DNA from: Yinghuangia seranimata
Lineage (GTDB): Bacteria > Actinomycetota > Actinomycetes > Streptomycetales > Streptomycetaceae
NCBI RefSeq assembly: GCF_029953285.1
Contig: NZ_JASAOI010000019.1
Span: forward strand, 62,001-126,000
Length of the DNA: 64,000 nt
Direction: 5' to 3'
Shown: positions 15,600-24,036 of the stretch, in pieces
How the letters are laid out: the number at the start of each line of letters is the position of its first letter
Position numbering within the stretch: the first letter of the stretch is position 1
Translations under genes and position numbers: made by a program
The notes under the pieces: model-generated
Told to the model about the DNA's origin: nothing
Database searches by the model: none
The model's input: the letters and a program-made list of their open reading frames with translations, nothing else

Positions 15600-16400
15600 G
15601 GTCGGGCTGTTCGCCTGCGGCGTGGACTGCACCTGGCTGCACCGTCCCTGGCCTGCACCGCGATCGGTGGCCTCCCGCCCCTCCCGCTTTCGATTTTCGC
15701 GCGGCCGACCCGCGCGTCAAGCCGCAGCATGACCAACGCTGTTGAAGGCGGCCTGTCCCGGGGTGGAGGGGGCGGCTTGACCCGCGGGCCGTCCGCGCTG
15801 AACATCCTCGGCACCTGCGGGAGGGGCGGGAGGTGTGGCGCAGCTCTCCGCACTTCGCGTCGCCGGGTTGCGGTTCCAGCGTGGTGGGCGCCCGGCGCCG
15901 CCGGTCGGTGTCGGCCGGGTGCCGGGGCGGGTCGCGCCGCCGGGCTGCGGTCGCCGATCTCCCATCTCTTACTGACAGCGGTTTTCAAAAGAACCAGATG
16001 GCAACATGTGGCCATTTGGTTCTTTTGACGCAAAGCCAATAAGAGACTCGGCGCCTCAATGCCCCGATTTGATGCGATATGAGAACCCGGAAGTGTGGTC
16101 ACCGGTCGTCAAAGGTGGTCGCCCGCCCACGCTGGGACCGCGACCCGGCGACGCGAAAGCACCCGATGCGCCTCCACACCGCCTCCCCCTCCCGATAGTT
16201 GCCGCGGTTTTAAGCGCGGCCGGGCGGCTGTCAAGGCGCCCCCTCGAACACCGGTCAGGCCACCTGTCCGTGCAAGATCCACCGCGCCTTGACGGCCGTT
16301 CGGCCGCGCGGACAATCCAAGCCGGGGGAGGTGGCCACCGTCGGCGGGCAGGCTCGGGACGGTGCAGGTAGGAGGCCGTGCCTGCCGCAACGGAGCCGCC
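15600..16400. repeat. Large diverged inverted repeat in a gene-free region
   Basis: The reverse complement of about 15605-15900 aligns along its length with 16108-16400 (for example ACGCTGG(A/G)ACCGC, ACCCGGCGACGCGAA, GCGCGG near 15797 and 16215, GTCAA(G)GCCGCCCCCTC-like blocks, TTGACGxxCG then GGCCGCGCG, GGGACGGTGCAG). The two arms, each about 300 bp, flank a centre at about 16007 that is itself a strong hairpin. I see no believable gene in either arm. It could be a fold-back element, two copies of one end of a lost mobile element, or a structured RNA locus. Confidence 0.6.
15986..16027. repeat. Central hairpin of the large inverted repeat
   Basis: CAAAAGAACCAGATGGC (15986-16002) pairs with GCCATTTGGTTCTTTTG (16011-16027), a 17-bp stem with a single G-T mismatch and an 8-base loop. 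It is far more AT-rich than its surroundings. CAGTAAGAGA/CAATAAGAGA-type similarity continues the symmetry outward. Confidence 0.7.
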
Positions 16401-16436
16401 CCGCCCCGCACCTGCCGGCGCGCCCCTTGTGCGGCC

Positions 16437-17069
16437 CTACGCGCGGGCCCGCAGCGTGCCCGGCGCCAGCCCGAGCGCGTGCTCGGCCACCGTCAGCGCC
16501 ATGTCGTCGAGCGCCGGGTGGTCAAGATGCGTGTCGCCGTTGGCGTACGCGCCCATCCCGTCGACGGTGACCAGGACGCGCAGTGCCGCGCCGAGCGCGT
16601 CGTCGGTGGTGAACTCCCCGTCGCGGACGCCCTGTTCGATGAGCTCGGTGAGCGCGTCGCGGGTCGCGGTCTCCTGCGCGTCGACGGCCTCGCGCAGGCC
16701 GTCCTTGAAGCGGCTGAGGTGCCGTGCGTTCAGCCACAGCCGGCTCAGGTCGAGGCAGTCGGGTTCGCCGAGGCGCACGAGGAAGCGCGCGAGCCGCTCG
16801 GTGGGCGGCAGGCCGGCCTCGTCGGCCGGCAGCAGCGCGTCGCGCTCGCGGGCGGCGGCGTCGGTGAAGGCCTCGCTGACCAGGGTGTCGGCGGCGGGGA
16901 AGTAGTGGCCGATCAGGCCCGGCCGGACGCCGAGCTCGTCGGCGACGCGGCGCAGCGTGATCTTCTCCAGCCCCTCGGCGAGCGCGATCCGCGCGGCGGT
17001 GTGCAGGATCTCGGCGCGCCGCTCGTCGGGCTGCTTCCGGATCCGGGTCGCCTGGGGTCTTGACGTCAT
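16437..17069 (-). CDS. TetR-family regulator
   Basis: A 210-residue TetR protein: the DNA-binding helices (AARIALAEGLEKITLRRVADELGVRPGLIGHYFPA) occupy residues 24-60, and the C-terminal ligand domain resembles the BetI type. ATG 17069 starts MTSRPQ; the much longer reading of this frame is a shadow of the permease gene. It is divergent from the permease-amidohydrolase operon, with two operator repeats in the 90-bp gap, so it probably represses that operon and itself. Confidence 0.9.
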   Translation of the reverse strand: MTSRPQATRIRKQPDERRAEILHTAARIALAEGLEKITLRRVADELGVRPGLIGHYFPAADTLVSEAFTDAAARERDALLPADEAGLPPTERLARFLVRLGEPDCLDLSRLWLNARHLSRFKDGLREAVDAQETATRDALTELIEQGVRDGEFTTDDALGAALRVLVTVDGMGAYANGDTHLDHPALDDMALTVAEHALGLAPGTLRARA

Positions 17070-17081
17070 GCCGGACACCTT

Positions 17082-17123
17082 ATTGGATGTGCGACCATTA
17101 GCTAATTGGCTATGCGACCAATA
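17082..17123 (+). promoter_or_regulatory. Two tandem TetR operator repeats
   Basis: ATTGGATGTGCGACCATTA (17082-17100) and ATTGGCTATGCGACCAATA (17105-17123) are direct repeats with a 23-bp period. Each is an imperfect palindrome of the form TTGG-N8-CCAA. They lie midway between the divergent tetR and permease genes, and two repeats fit two regulator dimers. Confidence 0.7.
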
Positions 17124-17159
17124 ATCTCCGGTCGCCGCCGGCCACCCCGAGAGGTCCCC

Positions 17160-18602
17160 ATGACTACGACCCGCCCCGTCCCGCCCGGGACGCCCCAGGA
17201 CGCGTCCGCCGCCCCCGCCGCGGACCGCCCCGGGCAGCCGGAGACCCGCGGAATCGACCAGGTCCCCGCCGAGGAGCGCGGCGGACGCCCCCGCCAGCTC
17301 TTCGCCGTGTGGGCCGCCCCGAACGTCAGCTACCTGAGCTTCGTCGTCGGCGCCACGCTGATCCTCATGGGCCTCACGCTGCCGCAGGCCGTCGGCGTGA
17401 TCCTGGCCGGCAACCTGCTGTGGATCGGCACCGGCGTGATCGCCGCCAGCGGCCCCGTCGCCGGCACCAGCGGGTCGGTCATCTCGCGTGCCATGTACGG
17501 CGTCGTCGGCAACAAGGTCGTCCTCGTCCTGACCGGGTGGCTGATCGCCGCCGCCTACCTCGCGCTCAACTGGTCGGCCGCCTCCGTCGCCGGCATCGGC
17601 CTGGCCGGCCGCTACGGCCTCCCCGACAACGCGCTGGTCGACGCGAGTGTGATCTGCGCCATCGCCGGCGGCACGATCTTCATCGCCATCTACGGCTACG
17701 CCCTGATCGTCCGCCTCTACACCGCGCTCAGCGTGCTGCTGACCGTGGTGTTCGTCGTGGTCACCGGCTACGTGCTCGCCGAGACCGACTGGTCGTACGC
17801 CCCGGCCGAGCCGCTGCACGGCGCCGCGCTCGCCGCCGCCCTGGGCACCGGCTTCACGATCATCGCGTCCACCCCGCTGTCGTACAGCAACAGCCCCGAC
17901 CTGGCCCGCTACCTGCCGCGCGACAGCAACCCCTACGCCATCGCCGCGTGGACCGCGTTCGGCGCGTACCTGCCCAGCGTCGTCTTCACCGTCGTCGGCG
18001 CGCTCGCCGCCACCAGCCTCGACATGACCGACCCCGAGGCCGCGCTGCAGGGCGTCCTGCCCGGCTGGTTCATCCCCGTCTTCGTCGTCGCGGTCGTGGT
18101 CAACGCGATGACCAACAACGGCATGACCGCCTACAGCGCCAGCCTGTCGATCCAGTCCGTCGGCGTCCGCCTCGCGCGCATCCCCGCCGTGGTCATCATC
18201 GGCGCCCTCGGCACCGGCATGACGCTCTACGCGATCCTCGTCTTCGACTTCCTCACCAGCGTCAACACGATGCTCCAGCTCGTGGTCGTGGTCACCGGGC
18301 CGGCCATGGCCGTCGCGGTCGCCGACCTGCTGCTCCGCCGCAACCGCTACCTCGGCGCCGACCTGCTCCGACAGGAGCGCGGCGGCCCGTTCTGGTACCG
18401 CCACGGCGTCCACTGGCCGGGCATCGCCGCCCTGCTCGCCGGCGGCCTCGTCTCCGCGATGTGGGTCAACACCACCTTCTGGGTCGGGCCGATCGCCGCC
18501 GCGACCGGCGACGTCGACATGGCCATCCCCGCCGGGACGCTCACCGCCGCCGCGGTCTACTGGGCCGCCACCCGCGCGCTCGGCACCATCCCGCGCGGCT
18601 GA
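17160..18602 (+). CDS. NCS1-family permease (purine-cytosine permease type)
   Basis: A 480-residue integral membrane protein with about 12 hydrophobic helices after a charged 50-residue N-terminus. Family signatures are the WAAPNVSYLSFVVGA first helix, GPVAGTSGSVISRAMYG near residue 100, and the central SYSNSPDLARYLPRDSNPYAIA loop. NCS1 carriers import cytosine, purines, allantoin, hydantoins or thiamine precursors with a cation. It leads an operon with an amidohydrolase and a C45 hydrolase, so the substrate is probably a cyclic or acylated nitrogen compound cleaved inside the cell. Confidence 0.88.
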   Translation: MTTTRPVPPGTPQDASAAPAADRPGQPETRGIDQVPAEERGGRPRQLFAVWAAPNVSYLSFVVGATLILMGLTLPQAVGVILAGNLLWIGTGVIAASGPVAGTSGSVISRAMYGVVGNKVVLVLTGWLIAAAYLALNWSAASVAGIGLAGRYGLPDNALVDASVICAIAGGTIFIAIYGYALIVRLYTALSVLLTVVFVVVTGYVLAETDWSYAPAEPLHGAALAAALGTGFTIIASTPLSYSNSPDLARYLPRDSNPYAIAAWTAFGAYLPSVVFTVVGALAATSLDMTDPEAALQGVLPGWFIPVFVVAVVVNAMTNNGMTAYSASLSIQSVGVRLARIPAVVIIGALGTGMTLYAILVFDFLTSVNTMLQLVVVVTGPAMAVAVADLLLRRNRYLGADLLRQERGGPFWYRHGVHWPGIAALLAGGLVSAMWVNTTFWVGPIAAATGDVDMAIPAGTLTAAAVYWAATRALGTIPRG

Positions 18603-18649
18603 CCCGCCACCCGCCCCACCGAACCCCGCACAGAGTGAAGGACCATCCC

Positions 18650-20302
18650 GTGCACGCCGACGTCATCGTGATCGCCGGCCGCGTCGTCGACCCGGCCGAA
18701 CCGACCAGCGAGACCACCGCGACCGCCGAGACCGCCGACCCGACCGCGGCCGCGGTCGCCATCACCGGCGGGCGCATCACCGCCGTCGGGGACGCCGACA
18801 CGGTCGCGGCACTGCGCGGCCCCGCGACCCGCGTCCACGCGTTCCCCGGCGCGGCGATCCTCCCCGGCCTCGTCGACGTCCACGCGCATCCCGTGTGGGG
18901 CTCGATCTCCCTCGGCGGCGGCGTCGACCTCGGCGGCGCCGCGACCCTCGACGAGGTGCTCGACCGCCTCGCCGACGCCGTCGCCGATCAGTCGTCCGAA
19001 GCCTGGATCACGGGGTACGACCTCGATGTGAACGTCTTCGACGGCGACCCGACCGGACTGCCCCTCGGCGGCCGATTCCCCGGCGTGCCGGTCTCCCTCA
19101 TGACCAGCGACGCCCACGCCCTCGTGGTCAGCCCGCGCGTCGTCGAGCTGGTCGGCCTGACCGGCCGCGAGACGTTCACCGACGCCTCGTCCGTCGAGGT
19201 CGGCCCGGACGGCCGCCCCACCGGCTACGTCGTCGAGCTCCAGGCCATGGACCTGGTCTTCGAGCACTACCCGGAGGTGCCGCTGGAGACCGCCGCCGGC
19301 TACGTCCGCGACCAGCTCGGCCGCCTCGCCGCCGCCGGACTCACCGGCCTGCACGCCCTCGACTTCGGCGACCCCTCCGAAGCCGTCTACCGGCACCTGG
19401 AGGAGCACGGCGACCTGCCGCTGCGCATCCGCTGCTCGCCGCTCGTCCCCGCCGACTCCGCGCCCGACGTGTGGCGCGAGGTCGCCGACCTGCAGGGCCG
19501 CGGCGGCCGCCGCTGGCACGTCGAGGGCGCCAAGTTCATGCTCGACGGCACCGCCGACAACGGCACCGCCTGGTTCGAACACCCCGACAGCCACGGCGAG
19601 AACCGCGAACCGCTGTGGCGCGACGTCGACGCCTACCGCGCCGCGATGCGCTTCTTCGCCGAACGCGGCATCCCCACCGCCACGCACGCCATCGGTGACC
19701 AGGCCGTCCGGTTCGCGCTCGACGTCATCGCCGAGGTCGGCCCGGTCGACCGAGCCCCGCACCGCGTCGAGCACATCGAGTCGATACCCGACGACCTGCT
19801 CGGCCGGTTCGCCGAACTCGGCGTCGTGGCCAGCCTCCAGCCCGCGCACGCCACCCGGCACACCCGCCCCGACGCCACCGACAACTGGTCGCGGCGCATC
19901 GGACCCGAGCGCGTCGCGCGCGGCTGGCGCACCCGCGACCTCCTCGACCACGGCGCCGTCGTCGCCCTCGGCTCCGACTGGCCGATCGGGCCCGGCGACC
20001 CGCGCGTCGGCCTCGCCGACTGCCAGCTGCGCCGGCCCGTCGAGAACCCGGACGCCGCACCCGTGCAGCCCGGCCAGGCCGTCACGGCCCGCGAGGCGTA
20101 CGCCGGCATGACCACGGCCGCCGCCTACACCGCCGGCGCGTCGGACGAACTCGGCCGCGTCGCCCCCGGCTACCTCGCGGACCTCACCGTGTTCGCCGCG
20201 GACCCCCTCGCCCTCGCCCCCGAGGCCCAGCCCGGCAACACCGTCCTCGCGACGGTCGTCGCCGGCGAGGTCCACCTCCACCCGACGGAAGGACGCCCGT
20301 GA
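18650..20302 (+). CDS. Amidohydrolase family protein (YtcJ-like)
   Basis: A 550-residue metal-dependent hydrolase of the Amidohydrolase_3 type. The metal motif DVHAHP is near residue 75, with further ligands in THAIGD and HRVEHIE, and GSDWPIGPGDPR near residue 440. GTG 18650 has GAAGGA 8 bases upstream. It lies 47 bp after the permease and overlaps the next gene by four bases, so it is translated as a unit with the C45 hydrolase. It probably opens or deacylates the imported compound. No substrate can be named. Confidence 0.88.
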   Translation: MHADVIVIAGRVVDPAEPTSETTATAETADPTAAAVAITGGRITAVGDADTVAALRGPATRVHAFPGAAILPGLVDVHAHPVWGSISLGGGVDLGGAATLDEVLDRLADAVADQSSEAWITGYDLDVNVFDGDPTGLPLGGRFPGVPVSLMTSDAHALVVSPRVVELVGLTGRETFTDASSVEVGPDGRPTGYVVELQAMDLVFEHYPEVPLETAAGYVRDQLGRLAAAGLTGLHALDFGDPSEAVYRHLEEHGDLPLRIRCSPLVPADSAPDVWREVADLQGRGGRRWHVEGAKFMLDGTADNGTAWFEHPDSHGENREPLWRDVDAYRAAMRFFAERGIPTATHAIGDQAVRFALDVIAEVGPVDRAPHRVEHIESIPDDLLGRFAELGVVASLQPAHATRHTRPDATDNWSRRIGPERVARGWRTRDLLDHGAVVALGSDWPIGPGDPRVGLADCQLRRPVENPDAAPVQPGQAVTAREAYAGMTTAAAYTAGASDELGRVAPGYLADLTVFAADPLALAPEAQPGNTVLATVVAGEVHLHPTEGRP

Positions 20303-21393
20303 CTCCCGCCAACCCCGCACCCCGCCGGCACGTCGAGGCGGTTGCCGCCGACCCGTACCGGCGTGGCGTCGTCCGCGGCGAGCTCCTGCGTGACGCGCTC
20401 CCGGGCACAGTCGAGGTGTACGACCGGCTCTTCGCCCTCGGCGGCGTCACCCCCGCCCAGGTCCGCGACGACGCCGAACGCGCCCTCGACGCCGTCGACC
20501 GCTTCCGCCCGGACGCGCGCGCCGAGATCGAGGGCGTCGCCGCCGGCTCCGGCACCGAGCTGTGGCGCGTCGCCGCCCTGAACGCCCGCACCGAGGTCCT
20601 GGCCCGCAGCACCGTCGTCCCGCCGGGAGAATGCACCACGGTCGTACGCCGGTTCGCCGCCCCGGACGGCACAGCCGTGGGCACCCTCGGCGTCCAGACC
20701 TGGGACTGGCACGTCGAACTCGCCGACCACTGGCACACGTTGCGCACCCGCGGCGCGGGACACGCCTTCGTCGGGCTGACCGAGAACGGCATCCTCGGCA
20801 AGATCGGCGTCAACAGCGCGGGACTGGCCCTGCACTTCAACATCCTCGGGCACACCAAGGACGGCGTCGGCGGCATCCCCATGCACGTGCTCGCCGCGAT
20901 CGTGCTCGGCGAGGCGGGCAGCGTCGCCGAGGCCGTCGAACTCGTCCGCACCGCGCCGGTCGCCTCGTCCGGCTCCTTCGCGCTGTTCGACCCGACGGAC
21001 GCCGTGCTCCTCGACCTCAGCCCCGTCGGTGTGTACGAGATGCGGCCGCACGACGGCTGGCTGCTGCGCACCAACCACTTCCTGACCCCGGCGCCCGCCG
21101 CCCACGAGAAGACCTGGCTCTACCAGCCCGACTCCGGCGAGCGCCGCGACTTCGTCCAGGCCAGGCTGGCCGCGGCCGACCCGACGACCCCGGCCGACCT
21201 CGTCGACCTCCTCGTCACCGGCCCCGGCGAACCCCCGGTGACCTGCCTCGCCGACCCCGCCCAGCCGCTCGGCCAGCGCTGGCAGAGCCTCGCCACCGTC
21301 ACCCTCGACCCGGCGACGCGCACGGCGGCCGTCCTCGACGGCACACCGGCCGACGCGGCGGACGGGGCGTGGCGCACCCTGACGGCGGGCTGA
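20299..21393 (+). CDS. C45-family autoproteolytic acyltransferase/hydrolase
   Basis: A 364-residue Ntn-hydrolase related to acyl-CoA:6-aminopenicillanic acid acyltransferase. Cys in GECTT near residue 113 is the expected self-cleavage site and N-terminal nucleophile of the beta chain; TWDWH and GKIGVNSAGLALHFNIL are typical downstream. GTG 20299 overlaps the amidohydrolase stop (GTGA), showing translational coupling. Members hydrolyse or transfer N-acyl groups. With the permease and amidohydrolase it suggests a catabolic route for an N-acyl compound. Confidence 0.85.
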   Translation: MTPANPAPRRHVEAVAADPYRRGVVRGELLRDALPGTVEVYDRLFALGGVTPAQVRDDAERALDAVDRFRPDARAEIEGVAAGSGTELWRVAALNARTEVLARSTVVPPGECTTVVRRFAAPDGTAVGTLGVQTWDWHVELADHWHTLRTRGAGHAFVGLTENGILGKIGVNSAGLALHFNILGHTKDGVGGIPMHVLAAIVLGEAGSVAEAVELVRTAPVASSGSFALFDPTDAVLLDLSPVGVYEMRPHDGWLLRTNHFLTPAPAAHEKTWLYQPDSGERRDFVQARLAAADPTTPADLVDLLVTGPGEPPVTCLADPAQPLGQRWQSLATVTLDPATRTAAVLDGTPADAADGAWRTLTAG

Positions 21394-21402
21394 GCCGGCG
21401 GC

Positions 21403-22500
21403 TCAGATCACCGCGCCCTGCATGCACCCGGGCGCGGTCGGGAGCGCGTCGTCCAGGTCGTAGGGGTGCGAGTCGCCCTTGGCCTTCGACCCCTTGTGGT
21501 CGCCGTACTCGCCGAACAGCGGGTGCAGGTAGCCGTCGACAGGTCCGCAAGCGGCCGAGTACGCACGGGTGTTGATGGTCTCCAGCCGGATCGTCCCCGA
21601 CGGCGCGCGCTTCGGCGAGGAGGCCTTGTACACGGCGGTGTCGAGCTCGCGGCGCACCATCGTGCGGTCCGGACGCCCGGCGCCGCCGTTCGGCGCCACC
21701 GCGTAGACGAACGCGTAGGAGGCGTGGATCCGCAGCGTGCCCGCCGAGTCGACGGTGTACGTCATCGAGCCGCGCACCTTGACCACGGGGCCGATCAGCC
21801 GGGTCTGCGCCGGGTCGAAGCGGGTGACCCAGTCGACCGGGTCGTCGTGCGGCCCGTGCGGCCTGGCCAGGTCCGCGCGCAGTCGCACGGCGAAGTCCGA
21901 GCCGGGGGCCAGCACGTCGAGGTACGACTGGGGGAAGCCGCCGTTCAGCGTCGCCCGGTCGAGGTTGCCGGCGACCAGGAGGTCCTTGGTCAGGCCGAGC
22001 GCGGCGCGGACCTCGTCGGCGGAGAAGCCGTTCGCGTCCGCGGCGGCCGGCGGCACGATGCCGTCCGCGCCGTTCGCCCAGCCCTCGGACTGCGAGCCCT
22101 TGAACGGCTGCGCGGGATCCACCGGCACATAGCTCACCGTGTCGTCCGAGCCGCGGAACCAGTCCTCGATCGCGCCGCGGTTGTACGCCGCGAGCAGCAC
22201 CACCGAGGCGAGTACGAAGCACACCGCGACCGTCACGTCGGTGCGGTCCCGGCCCTGCGCCGGCGGCGCGGTGCGGCCGCGCCGCCACGGGCGCCAGGAC
22301 CACCGCCGCCGCGGCGGGCGCGCGGCCCGGGTGGGCATCGTCCACCGGCCGCCGTCGTTGCCGGCGGCCTCGCGGAACCCGGTGTGCTCGGGTGGGTTCT
22401 CGCGCCAGCGCGCCGCCAGCATGCGGGCCCGCGCCGAGCCCTCCGTCGCGGTGGCGCCGCGTATGAACCCCTCGTCGAGCACCAGGCCGTCGAACGGGTC
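21403..22500 (-). CDS. Membrane-anchored streptomycete protein of unknown function (5' end lost)
   Basis: At least 365 residues. The frame runs (DPFDGLVLDEGFIRGAT) straight into the poly-G tract at 22501, so the true start is missing; relatives start a few residues further upstream with a DDPFDGL-like sequence. One membrane helix (VAVCFVLASVVLLAAYN near residue 90) follows a basic cytoplasmic region, and the rest, about 250 residues, is extracellular with a C-terminal cysteine pair (AACGPVDG and PGCMQG). Function unknown. It is convergent with the C45 gene. Confidence 0.78.
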   Translation of the reverse strand, partial: DPFDGLVLDEGFIRGATATEGSARARMLAARWRENPPEHTGFREAAGNDGGRWTMPTRAARPPRRRWSWRPWRRGRTAPPAQGRDRTDVTVAVCFVLASVVLLAAYNRGAIEDWFRGSDDTVSYVPVDPAQPFKGSQSEGWANGADGIVPPAAADANGFSADEVRAALGLTKDLLVAGNLDRATLNGGFPQSYLDVLAPGSDFAVRLRADLARPHGPHDDPVDWVTRFDPAQTRLIGPVVKVRGSMTYTVDSAGTLRIHASYAFVYAVAPNGGAGRPDRTMVRRELDTAVYKASSPKRAPSGTIRLETINTRAYSAACGPVDGYLHPLFGEYGDHKGSKAKGDSHPYDLDDALPTAPGCMQGAVI

Positions 22501-22636
<136 letters not shown>

Positions 22637-22666
22637 CCGGCCCGAGGCGTTCAGGGGGTGCCGCGG

Positions 22667-23065
22667 TCAGCGGCGGCTGTGGCGGGGCAGTTCGTCGGGG
22701 TGGCGCAGGACACCGGCGGGGGCGGTGACGGCAACGATGAACGCGATGATGGCCTCGGCTGGGGTGTGGTCGCCGAAGGTGGTCTTCCACATGGGACGGG
22801 TGTCGCCGGGGTCGGCGTAGGCGGTGATCTCCCACAGCGCGTCGGGGTCGTAGCCGTCGGGCCGTTCGGGCAGGAACCCGACGCGGACGCCCCGGGCGGG
22901 GTGCTCGACGATGACGTGCCCTGCGGTGCCGTCGATCACGGTCCACGCCTCCAGGGCGTCGAACACCGGGCGGGTGTCGATTCCACCGGCCAGCCACACC
23001 GGCACGGTGACCTCCGCGTCCGGGCCGACCGCCGGCTGCGGGACCTCGGCGGGAATTGCGTCCAT
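22667..23065 (-). CDS. DUF317 domain protein
   Basis: A 132-residue protein with one DUF317-type domain: VWLAGG at the start, ARGVRVGFLPERPDGYDPDALWEITAYADPGDTRPMWKTTFGDHTPAEAIIAFI. The ATG has an excellent AAAGGAGGAGC ribosome site. DUF317 proteins are common in actinomycete integrative elements and plasmids; their role is unknown. Its upstream region resembles the one in front of the MoxR/VWA operon at 35.4 kb, suggesting shared control or one parental element. Confidence 0.82.
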   Translation of the reverse strand: MDAIPAEVPQPAVGPDAEVTVPVWLAGGIDTRPVFDALEAWTVIDGTAGHVIVEHPARGVRVGFLPERPDGYDPDALWEITAYADPGDTRPMWKTTFGDHTPAEAIIAFIVAVTAPAGVLRHPDELPRHSRR

Positions 23066-23159
23066 AGCGGTGCTCCTCCTTTTCCCGGGCAGGGCTCCGC
23101 CCGGCGTCGAAATGAAAGGCTTTCCGCGCCCCGGCCCGGGTGCGAATTCCCCGGGCGGG

Positions 23160-23290
23160 TTCCCGGGATTTCCCGGGTGTGTTACGACGTTAACTCCGCC
23201 ACCCGGTTTCCCCCTAGGGAAAATCGGGCTTGATAATGCTGGAATTTCAGGTATTCCACGACCGGATTCAAGGAATTCATGGCCGTGTGC
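23160..23290 (-). promoter_or_regulatory. Upstream region of the DUF317 gene, copy 1 of a shared element
   Basis: It contains CCTAGGG (23213-23219) followed by AAATCGG and an ATGCTGGAATT leader (ATG 23236), matching 35471-35541 base by base with scattered changes. A TTAC-AGTAxCTC-like block with CCCGGG boxes lies on the DUF317 side. It is probably a divergent promoter region; the leader peptides from both copies read MLEF..FHDRI.G before diverging. Confidence 0.5.
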
Positions 23291-23509
23291 GATGTCTTCG
23301 GTCGCTGCGTGTCCCGCTACCGCGTGTCGGCGCGCTGTGCGCCGTGCGGGCGCCGCCGTCGCGTGCGGGGAGGTGCCGCCCGCATGGCTGCGGCGCGTCT
23401 GTGCCAGGTGTGCGACGTACCCGCGTGGGTGCCCCAGGCCGTTCCCTCGCGTGACCTCGGTCGGTCGCGTCCCCTATGTACTACGGAGGATTCGGGGGCC
23501 CAAAACGAC

Positions 23510-23780
23510 ACGGCCGCGCGCAGGTCCACCGGCCGCAGGCCTGGTCCCGCGAGGCCGATCGCCTGCACGAGCCGCGGCACCGCCTGCGTGCACCTCCGGT
23601 ACGGCGCGGTCAGGCGCTCGACCTGCTCGGCAACCGTGCGGCGCGCGCACCCGCTGTCGTGGCAGAAAAGCCGCCGCACCCGAAGCCACAGCACCACCCG
23701 GCGGCCGCCGATCGGCCGGTCCGCCAGCCGACGCTGGGACAGGCGGCACGGCTGGTACACGCGTAACTTGCCGACAACGA
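23510..23780 (-). pseudogene. ISL3-family transposase N-terminal remnant
   Basis: The minus strand encodes RLSQRRLADRPIGG, VVLWLRVRRLFCHD and CARRTVAEQVERLTA, the zinc-binding N-terminal region of ISL3 transposases. The homology fades after about 60-90 residues and no catalytic part follows, so this is a truncated remnant. A C-terminal ISL3 remnant lies in the same orientation at 36.9 kb. Confidence 0.72.
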
Positions 23781-24030
23781 TGTGGCGTGAGCCCCGTCAG
23801 CTTGTCCTACCTTCCAAGCGTGGCTTCGAGCCGATCATTCGTAGGATCGGCGGGCCCAGGGGTTCCGGGTATGGCTGTGAGCTTGTCGCCGCTGGATGGC
23901 TCAAAAGACTTGGCCGCCCGGAGCCCCGCGACGACTCGACCGCTAATTGGGAGAAGCGACTCGATCGCTGTGTAGGACAACGTCGGCGAGGTCGTCCGCG
24001 GGACTGTTGCGTGTCGGCGAGCTGGCGGAG
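23780..24030 (+). ncRNA. Candidate IS110 left-end non-coding (bridge) RNA region
   Basis: About 250 non-coding bases directly upstream of the IS110 transposase, containing a GCCGATC/GATCGGC stem-loop (23830-23851). IS110-group elements carry their bridge RNA in the left-end region 5' of the recombinase gene. The exact ends and guide loops are not resolved here. Confidence 0.35.
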
Positions 24031-24036
24031 GTGACC

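Noticed and set aside
15353-16102. Minus-strand ORF of 249 codons in the gene-free region
   Set aside because: It crosses the inverted-repeat arms, has no conserved domain and poor coding character.
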